Source: Cryoendolithus antarcticus
Lineage: Eukaryota; Ascomycota; Dothideomycetes; Cladosporiales; Cladosporiaceae
Length of the DNA: 64,000 bases
Assembly (NCBI GenBank): GCA_002077065.1
Contig: NAJO01000011.1
Span: 333,001-397,000, forward strand
Direction: 5' to 3'
Shown: one piece after another, positions 21,223 to 30,981 of the stretch
Layout of the letters: each line of letters opens with the position of its first letter
Position numbering within the stretch: position 1 is the first letter of the stretch
Position numbers and translations under genes: made by a program
The notes under the pieces: model-generated
What the model was told of the DNA's origin: nothing
Databases searched by the model: none
Seen by the model: the letters and a program-made list of their open reading frames with translations, nothing else

Positions 21223-21960
21223 ATGTCCTCCCCGTTCGCCATAAGTCAGTCCCCTCATAGCAATCGTTCCAGTAACTCCGAACTAATCACTTCAATAGAT
21301 GGCGGCGCCTGCGTAGCAATGGTGGGCAAAGACTGCGTCGCCATCGCCTGCGACCTGCGCCTCGGCCTCCAAGCCATGACAGTCTCCAACAACTTCCCCA
21401 AGATCTTCCCCTACGGCTCGCAAGTCCACCTCGGCCTCACGGGTCTAGCCACAGACGTCGCCTCGGTATCGGAATTGTTCAGGTACAAAGTGAATATGTA
21501 CCGGCTACGGGAGGAGAGGGAGATCTCACCGAGGACGTTTGCGAATCTGGTGAGCAGTAGTTTGTATGAGAAGAGGTTTGGGCCTTGGTTTGTGAGTCCA
21601 GTGGTGGCGGGGATTGATGGGACGACGGGGAAGCCGTTTATCTGCGGGTATGCTTCTCATCTATCCCCAAGCTCCTACACACGCCAGCATCACTGACATG
21701 GACGACACAGCTTCGACTCCATCGGCTGCATCGACTTCGCCAAAGACTTCATCGTCTCCGGCACCGCGTCAGACCAACTCTTCGGTACGTGCGAAGGCCT
21801 CTGGGAACCCGATCTCGAGCCCGAGGACCTCTTCGAGACCATCTCGCAGGCACTCCTGAATGCCGTGGACCGCGATGCACTGTCAGGCTGGGGCGCGCAT
21901 GTGTATATTATTGAGAAGGACAAGGTGACGAAGAGGCTGTTGAAGGGGCGGCAGGACTAG
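21223..21960 (+). CDS. PUP3: 20S proteasome subunit beta type-3 (three exons)
   Basis: Exons 21223-21244, 21299-21647 and 21711-21960 (621 nt, 206 residues). Phases 1 and 2 close, and the first intron ends ctaatcacttcaatag. The product starts [20 protein letters not shown], and the catalytically silent beta3 context [17 protein letters not shown] is clear. It continues with [50 protein letters not shown] and the end [20 protein letters not shown]. Beta3 has no active-site Thr and is structural in the core-particle ring. Length matches the yeast protein (about 205). Confidence 0.96.
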
Positions 21961-22265
21961 ATGAGTGTTGGTAAGGAACGACATCGGAAAAAGGGGTGGA
22001 TTCAAACAGACGTGACACTGATGCCGGAATGGTTTGCTGCCGAAGGCATCGGTATGACCGCGCGTATCATCGCAACAGGCGGCGATGCGAGAGGGGTACG
22101 TCGTGAGCGCCACACAGGAGGGCTGGGCTGCCACGAGGGAAGCTGAAGCACAAGCACGGCTACCCGGAGGCGAGGGTGGGGAGCAGCGGAGCAAGCCCGA
22201 GCAGCGTGACGCCCGTAGAAGTACAATGCGTATGCTACATGACCAATCTTCCTCACAGCCAGTGT
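21961..22265. other. Convergent intergenic stretch
   Basis: Lies between the proteasome stop and the mannosidase stop. Nothing is recognised. Confidence 0.4.
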
Positions 22266-24740
<2,475 letters not shown>

Positions 24741-25097
24741 GCCAGACCAACCTGGACTTTACGATGTTTGGGAGGCTGAAGAAGCTGAAGGAGTCAACAA
24801 GACAAATCTTCGGGCACATGAAGGTCTGCTACAGAATCACATGCCATGTGTCGAGTTCAGCCACAGGGCATGCACCCCAGATTCCTGGCGCGAACCTTGC
24901 GAGCTATTCGACGCCACGTTGTCTATCGTGAAGGCGACAGTCCTACATTGAATGCGCCTGTCTTGCTTGTGGGTAACGTTAGGACGAGGTAGTCTATCAA
25001 CGTGATCCTAAACAGCACTCTGCATTGCGCATCCTCCCTCTTATCTCTCATATCTCTCACTCGCACAGATACTCGATAATCGGATTTGCGATCGAAG
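24741..25097. promoter_or_regulatory. Divergent spacer
   Basis: Lies between the start codons of the mannosidase (-) and the small membrane protein (+). No gene is seen. Confidence 0.4.
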
Positions 25098-25473
25098 ATG
25101 CCTACACCTCTCGATCGAGCTTTGCAGTCGAAGGTGAACTCGAAATTACCGTATCGTTCCCACCACTTGAAGGCCATGACGCTAACAAGGAATTATCAGA
25201 ATCTCTTCCTCGGCTTCGGTGCTCTAGTGACCGCAGTCGCCGCCTGGGGCATATGGGGTCAAGACATGTTCCCAACTTCAGGTAACCCAGAGATGTGGAC
25301 TGAGAATGAGTGCAGGCGATGGCTGGGAGCTGTAGGTGCCCCGTAGATCAGACTTCATCGACGGTAAGCCTGCTAATACCGTACTACAGCGAGGCCAGAC
25401 ATCTACGAGCGAAGAAGACGTCGAAGCGCTGCGGATCAGGGTCAGACGAGCGATGGACGGAGGAACGAAGTAG
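25098..25473 (+). CDS. Small single-pass membrane protein with SAP-like C-terminus (three exons)
   Basis: The preferred model is exons 25098-25133, 25200-25331 and 25390-25473 (252 nt, 83 residues). The first intron (gtgaac...gctaac...tatcag) is 66 bp and free of stops, so a read-through form with 22 extra residues is possible. The protein has a hydrophobic helix (LFLGFGALVTAVAAWGIWGQ), then WTENECRRWLGARGQ, then a charged helix (EEDVEALRIRVRRAMDGG). The W-x-E-x-x-x-x-WL-x-x-RG pattern resembles HeH/SAP-like ends found on small fungal membrane proteins. No function is known to me. It converges on the MetRS gene, with 55 bp between stops. Confidence 0.65.
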
Positions 25474-25528
25474 TCGACAGTGTTTGTACAGTATATGTCT
25501 ATCCTACATTCTATTTTGCACAACCTCA

Positions 25529-27400
25529 CTATCTATCACTCGACAGCGCCGGAAACAGCACACCCTGCTCTCCCTTCCCTAAATCCACAAGCGGCGTTCC
25601 ATACCCATCATCACTCCCTATAATACACCAATCCCAGCTGCGTCGCTCCGGCGCCACGCCAAGCATATCGAGTAGCCGACCCGCAGACTCCGGAATGAAA
25701 GCTTGCAGACAGATGCCCGCCAGTCTAAGCGTCTCAGCATTGAGGTACACGACCCGCTCGATCGCTGCCTCCAGGTCCTCGGGGCTTAGGCCGATTTTAG
25801 AGAGCTCGTGCATTTCTTGCCCAGTGGTATCGGCCATGATATTGCGGAGCTGGGTCGCGAGAGTCCAGGGCGAAGCATTCTGGAGGTAGCCGTTCGCGGA
25901 GTGAATCAAAATCATGATCGTTCGTAGCGCGCGATTGGGATGCAAATCAACCATATGCTTCTCTACTTGCCCTGGCAGCGCCCTGACACGACCATAAAAG
26001 CGGCGATGACTATCATCCTCGTCATGGCCGCTCTCCAAGAACACCGACGGGTCTTCCTTGGGATCCAGGTCTGGATGCGCGTATCGCTGCACCGCTTTCC
26101 GCACATCCCAATTCTTCGCTCGCATGATCCGGCCGAGCAGGTTGCCAAGTCCGCCTTGAAGGTTCTTCTTGTACTTCTCGATGACGAAGCTGTTGTCGTA
26201 GTCTGCGTCGTCCGTTATGCCACCTTCGTGGATGAGATACCAGCGCATTGCGTCGAGGCCGAAGCGGTCCAGGGCAAAGAAGGGATTGACGACGTTGCCC
26301 GTTGACTTCGCCATCTTGGCGCGGCCGAGGGTCCAATGAGCGTGCGTAAGGATCTGCTTCGGGAGAGGAAGGTCTAGGGCTATGAGGAAGGCGGGCCAGT
26401 AGATACAGTGGAAGCGCGTGATGTCTTTGCCTATCACTTGGATGTCGGGCGGAAAGCCAGTCGTGAATTCGGAGCCAGGCGTGAATGGGTACCCAACAGC
26501 TGTAGCGTAATTGAGAAGTGCATCAAGCCAGACATACACAGTCTGCGACTCATCGCTCGGCACTCGTACCCCCCAAGTCAACCGGCTCGTTGGTCTCGAA
26601 ATGGACAGATCCTCTAGCTTCTCAGCAACCTGCCCAACAATATCCCCCATCCTCGCCTTCGGCACGATCCAGTCCGGATTCGCAGCATACCACTCAAGCA
26701 GCCTGTCCTTGAACGTCGACAGCCGAAAATGGTAGTTCCGCTCACTAGTCCACTCAACCTCCTTTCCCGTCTCAATACTAACCATAACCTTCCTCCCCGT
26801 AGGCGGATCAACAATCAACTGCACCTGCCCTTGAGGATAGAACGTCTCGTCCGAAATACTATACCACCCTTCATGCCTAGATTCGTAGATATAGCCCCGA
26901 TCCTGCAGCATCTGCCACGCATACTCCACGCCCTCCTTGTGCTTCTGATCCGTGGTGCGGATGAAGATCTCATTGGATATTCCGATTCGCTCGGCCAAGT
27001 CCTGGAACACTACGGCGCCAGTGTCGCAGAAAGATTTAGGGTCCGTGTTGGCTTTTGCGGCGGCTTGTTGGATTTTCATGCCGTGCTCGTCGGTGCCGGT
27101 GCAAAGGATCGCTGGTCTGCCTTTCAAAGTCTGCCAGCGCTTCAGAACGTCGGAGAGAAGCATGGTGTACATGTGGCCGACATGAGGGGCGGCGTTGACG
27201 TAGAAGATGGGGGTCGTGACATAGTATGGTTTGGTCGTCTCAGCCGGGGTGTGCTGGGAGAGGCTCCGGGTTAAGGGAGGCAGCCATTGCGGTAAATGGC
27301 TGCAGCGATTCGGACAGATCCATTGTGGTCGCCATCGTCGAATCAGGAGAGACTGAAGAGGTGTGAGAGCGCGACTGGCGACCAATGTGGTGCGTCGCAT
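25529..27400 (-). CDS. MSM1: Methionyl-tRNA synthetase, mitochondrial type
   Basis: A single exon of 623 residues from the ATG at 27400. The longer frame starts at TTG. A Ser/Arg/Leu-rich N-terminus that looks like a mitochondrial targeting peptide precedes the class I core. That core has KPYYVTTPIFYVNAAPHVGH (the HIGH-type motif), CTGTDEHGMKIQQAA, YVWLDALLNY, GKDITRFHCIYWPAFLIAL and the KMSKS equivalent KMAKSTGN. There is no C-terminal tRNA-binding extension, as expected for the mitochondrial enzyme. It is divergent from the metallo-hydrolase gene at 27841. Confidence 0.93.
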   Translation of the reverse strand: MRRTTLVASRALTPLQSLLIRRWRPQWICPNRCSHLPQWLPPLTRSLSQHTPAETTKPYYVTTPIFYVNAAPHVGHMYTMLLSDVLKRWQTLKGRPAILCTGTDEHGMKIQQAAAKANTDPKSFCDTGAVVFQDLAERIGISNEIFIRTTDQKHKEGVEYAWQMLQDRGYIYESRHEGWYSISDETFYPQGQVQLIVDPPTGRKVMVSIETGKEVEWTSERNYHFRLSTFKDRLLEWYAANPDWIVPKARMGDIVGQVAEKLEDLSISRPTSRLTWGVRVPSDESQTVYVWLDALLNYATAVGYPFTPGSEFTTGFPPDIQVIGKDITRFHCIYWPAFLIALDLPLPKQILTHAHWTLGRAKMAKSTGNVVNPFFALDRFGLDAMRWYLIHEGGITDDADYDNSFVIEKYKKNLQGGLGNLLGRIMRAKNWDVRKAVQRYAHPDLDPKEDPSVFLESGHDEDDSHRRFYGRVRALPGQVEKHMVDLHPNRALRTIMILIHSANGYLQNASPWTLATQLRNIMADTTGQEMHELSKIGLSPEDLEAAIERVVYLNAETLRLAGICLQAFIPESAGRLLDMLGVAPERRSWDWCIIGSDDGYGTPLVDLGKGEQGVLFPALSSDR

Positions 27401-27840
27401 CGTTGGAATGGACAATGTGCAGAGCTTGGGGGGAGCGCTGAAGTCACCCCGGGCGGGGACTGCCGGAAGTCAAGCAAAACCTGAAGCCATTGCCTTTGCA
27501 ACGAACGAGCAAACAGCTCTGCTACCTTCACCGAAACCCATCATGAGTTCTCCGTGCTAGTTCGCTGTCTACAATGCCTCAAGCGACACTGATAACGGCA
27601 CAGTAGCTACCTGCAGTGTCATGCGGAGATCGACAGGTACGGGGAGTTGGTGACGTGCACATTGCGATTGAAATGACAGCTCAAAGACGGAGTCCATAGC
27701 GGCGATGATCGTAAGTACATGCATCTATTTACTTCAGCCATACAGGGCCTTCTCGCTCTGCAGTGTCTCGTTACATTCTAGCAGTATCTCGTCAGCTTTC
27801 AGCATTGTTTCGTCAAGTCCTGAGGTAGACCTCCGACACC
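27401..27840. promoter_or_regulatory. Divergent promoter region MetRS / metallo-hydrolase
   Basis: A 440-bp spacer between opposed start codons. No other feature is seen. Confidence 0.4.
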
Positions 27841-28875
27841 ATGTCATCTACTCCATCGGCAGAGCCGAAGCACTGCATCACCCTGTCGCCGAGCTCAAGC
27901 CCTCCCACTCGGGACGGCAAGTCCGCTCCTCCATCTACGTTGCCGGCTGCGAAGGCGAGCAAGAATCACCCGACAGCACCCTCTAATACGACCAATGCCT
28001 CGCTCTTCTTCGTCGGCACTGCTACGACGATACTCGAATGGCAGGGCATTCGCCTCCTCACAGACCCCAATTTCTTGCATGCCGGAGACCATGTTCACCT
28101 CGGACCAGGCGTAACAGGCACCCGCGTCACGAATCCGGCCGTAGACCTCGAGGATCTTCCCAACATCGATCTGATCTTACTGAGCCATTACCATGCAGAT
28201 CACTTTGACGCCAAGGTCGAAGCGTCGCTACGCCGAGATCTGCCCATCGTTACGACACCACATGCTAAAGAGTGTCTGGTTGAGAAGAAGGAGGCAACCG
28301 AGCAATTCACCCAAGTTTACGATCTCGACCACTGGGAGACAAGTCTCATCACCCTTCCCTCGGCCGATGCTGACAAGTCAAACCCAATGATCCGAGTGAC
28401 AGGTATGCCAGGCAAGCACGTCCCACCTGGCCTGCTCTCCCAAGCCAACGATCTGCTTGGCGCCGTACCGCCAACGAACGGCTGGATGCTGGAGCTTGGT
28501 GCATCGCCTAGTACAGGCGACTTCAGGTCTGGGTACAGGATCTATATCTCCGGCGATACGCTACTCATCGACGAGCTCAAGGAGATACCCGCGCGGTACA
28601 AAGATCAGAAGATCGATCTTATGCTCATCCATCTTGGCGGCACTACAATTCCGGGTCCGAAGCTGCCGTTGCTGATGGTCACTATGGATGCTGAGCAGGG
28701 TATTGGGCTGATGAAGCTAATTGGCGCCGATGTCACGATCCCGATCCACTTCGATGACTATGATGTGTTTCTAAGTCCGCTTGAGGACTTCAAGAAGGCG
28801 GTCGAGAGAGAGAATTTGGGAGAGAAGGTAGTGTACCTGGACCGGGGTGAGGAATTCAAGTTTAGGGTGAAGTGA
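27841..28875 (+). CDS. Metallo-beta-lactamase-fold hydrolase (UlaG / NAPE-PLD-like)
   Basis: A single exon of 344 residues. The zinc-binding signature is LLSHYHADHFD (HxHxDH), preceded by FFVGTATTILEWQGIRLLTDPNF and followed by SGYRIYISGDTLLIDELKE, LMLIHLGGTTIPG and VTIPIHFDDYDVF, which supply the later His/Asp ligands. This layout is that of the L-ascorbate-6-phosphate lactonase-like / N-acyl-phosphatidylethanolamine phospholipase D-like branch, common in fungi. The substrate is unknown. The ATG at 27841 follows a clean leader, and the protein shows no signal peptide, so it is probably cytosolic. Confidence 0.88.
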   Translation: MSSTPSAEPKHCITLSPSSSPPTRDGKSAPPSTLPAAKASKNHPTAPSNTTNASLFFVGTATTILEWQGIRLLTDPNFLHAGDHVHLGPGVTGTRVTNPAVDLEDLPNIDLILLSHYHADHFDAKVEASLRRDLPIVTTPHAKECLVEKKEATEQFTQVYDLDHWETSLITLPSADADKSNPMIRVTGMPGKHVPPGLLSQANDLLGAVPPTNGWMLELGASPSTGDFRSGYRIYISGDTLLIDELKEIPARYKDQKIDLMLIHLGGTTIPGPKLPLLMVTMDAEQGIGLMKLIGADVTIPIHFDDYDVFLSPLEDFKKAVERENLGEKVVYLDRGEEFKFRVK

Positions 28876-29100
28876 GTGTTTGCACGGCAGTGCCAGAGTC
28901 CATGACCTTTCTCACTACACGCAAATACCTCTCACTTTTCCTGATAGATCACATATATACCTCGCTTTGGTCGTATGGCCTGTGCTCAACTCGAGTCGCG
29001 TCTCGTCACGCAACTTGTTCATCAGTCGTGTACAATTCGGTTCGCGAAGTTATCTGCGACCTCGCCAGCCCGTTTGCTCCTTGACCATCTGCTTGAAGCA

Positions 29101-30221
29101 ATGTCCGCGAGCATGTCGAGAATTGCCCCAGAAGTCATAGACATCGGATCCTCCGACGATGATGAAGCCAGTGTCGACTCCAACGATGAGGAGCTACCCA
29201 GACGTGCACACGGTTCGCCAACGCCACCGCCCAATGGAATGACGCTATCAGAGGCAATCGCAACGGTATCGGAGCAGACGCTGCGAGACGTTCTGACCAA
29301 GGTTTGCGCTGGACAGAGGTCAAGTCGTGCATTCGTCACCAATCTGCTGTCACACCCTGTGCCAGGACCTGTATCAGAAAAGCCCCAGTATCAGGCACGC
29401 TACCAGAATTGCAAGCACTGCAAGGAGCAGTACGAAGTGCAGTCGAATGATGTCGTCTCATGTAGATATCATCCAGGTTTGTGACCATTTACCCGCCCTC
29501 CGATGCTGGCTGACCGAAGCAGGCGAAAAGGAAGTCGATTACGACGGCGACTTCTGGGCAGACAACGACGCTGACGTGCATGGCGATCCGGAGGAGCTCA
29601 TCCAGGAAGATAACTCGGACTACGACGAGGGAGCGAAGTGGAACTGTTGTGACGCAAACGGCGGAGCTGAAGGCTGCTTGCGAAGTAGGCATCAGCCAAA
29701 GATTGACCCTTTTGCTGCTCGCAGACCTCTCAAACAGCCCTATAATGTCGCCGCGAGCATGCCTGCCGCAGCGAGGTTAAAGGCCAGTCCACCGGAGCCT
29801 GCAACGCACCTTGGATCTGTCACCGGCAATGCTGCAAAGCCAATTTCAGTGTCTGCCAAGCGGAAGTATGTCGACTTCGCTACCTGCATCTACTGTCCGG
29901 CTGCCTATGATGTTGATCGCAACGACTTGACTGCCTGCAAGGCTCATAGCGGTAACCCTGTTGTCTTCGCAAACCAGTTCGAGACCTTGCTAATCCTCAG
30001 CAGGCCAGAAGGACGTCGACTACGGATCAGATACATGGTGTGATCACAGCAACGCCTGTCACGGCCGTCCTGAGACACTGATCAGAACTGATCCCGCCAC
30101 TTACGACGGAGGTGCTATGGGGTCTTGCTGTAAGGCGTCGGGTTACGAAACTGTGTGTACCCGGGCACACCCGCATTACACGCCCCTGGGAAGCAGGAAG
30201 ACTCAGCGACTGGTGCTCTGA
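29101..30221 (+). CDS. Protein with two tandem Cys/His modules (three exons)
   Basis: Exons 29101-29476, 29523-29951 and 30004-30221 (1023 nt, 340 residues; both introns in phase 1). The N-terminus is acidic with a SUMO-interaction-like patch (EVIDIGSSDDDE). Two homologous modules follow. The first reads CKHCKEQYEV..SCRYHPG, EKEVDYDGDFWADNDADVHG and WNCCDANGGAEGCLRSRH. The second reads CIYCPAAYDV..ACKAHSG, QKDVDYGSDTWCDHSNACHG and GSCCKASGYETVCTRAHPHY. The spacing C-x2-C, C-x3-H, CC and C-x3-H suggests metal binding. I have met single copies of this module in fungal proteins of unknown function. The frame could extend upstream to an ATG at 28975. Its downstream neighbours are the gene fragments at 30.3-30.7 kb. 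Confidence 0.8.
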
Positions 30222-30322
30222 GATAATCGGATCCTGTAATTTTATATGTAAGCATATGTACAAGGGACATCAGTCTAGCCCCGTCACGTCTCAAGCTCCA
30301 TCTGCCTCTACAGTCCATATCT

Positions 30323-30551
30323 TTACGCGTCTCTGGGCTGCTCTTCAGCAGCATTCTCAATCAAGGCGTGCAGTATCAACGTCTTGTAGCCGTCAACAGC
30401 ATCAAAGAGCTCCTTCTCAGTCGTCGCCTCGTGATTAGAGTGAGCCACCAGGATCGATCCAGGGCCATATAGATACCTCTTCTGCCCTTTGACGGTCTGC
30501 TCCAGGTTCGGGATGTCCGTTCCGTAGTTGACAGTGATGGGCTTGCCGAAC
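30323..30551 (-). pseudogene. Orphan 3' fragment of an M20 peptidase gene
   Basis: About 61 residues in one open frame (ITVNYGTDIPNLEQTVKGQ through AVDGYKTLILHALI) match the C-terminus of the full M20 peptidase at 34666-35928. I count about 50 of 61 residues and roughly 77% of bases identical by eye. The metal-site HSNHE (HSDHE in the full gene) is kept. There is no start and no upstream part: similarity begins abruptly at 30551, exactly where the MDR fragment begins on the other strand. Protein identity exceeds base identity and the frame is unbroken, so the source was a working gene until recently. It has the same orientation as the full copy 4 kb away. Confidence 0.85.
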
Positions 30552-30707
30552 AAGATGAAGCGGGAGTGGCCGGAGGAAGTTAAGGAGACTCTGACGCCGG
30601 ACCAGATATTCGTGGACAGCGAGTTCGACTACGATGACGCATTGAAGGCGTTCGAGCGGCTGAACAGTGGGAGGTGTGTGGGTAAGGTTGTGATCAACTT
30701 ACCTTGA
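30552..30707 (+). pseudogene. Orphan 3' fragment of an MDR oxidoreductase gene
   Basis: Fifty-one codons plus stop, from KMKREWPEEVKETLTPDQIF to GRCVGKVVINLP. They match the last 51 residues of the oxidoreductase at 5799-6863, with 145 of 156 bases identical. Of the eleven differences ten are silent, and one changes Leu to Pro. That pattern is not what neutral decay of a copied piece gives; it points to descent from a functional relative (paralogue or another strain or species). Similarity to the gene continues no further upstream, where the M20 fragment begins. There is no start codon context or promoter, so it is not an expressed gene as it stands. Confidence 0.88.
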
Positions 30708-30981
30708 GAATAGATCAATGATCAAATGCCATGAGCTACGACGGAATGTCCTTCAGCCGGATATGTAGGTCTGACAGCTCTACGGTGTATCGCATTAACG
30801 TTTCATTCCACTTCGAGCAATAGTCACCGAGCGAGGCAGGTAGGGAAAGCACGTTGAGACTAGCGCTTCATTGAGCAATACACACTCTGCCCTCTCATCC
30901 CGCTACAGCGAATTAGCAATCTCCCTAGGCGATACACACTCTACCATCTCGTGCTTCTAGCGATAGGCACTATTGACCGGG

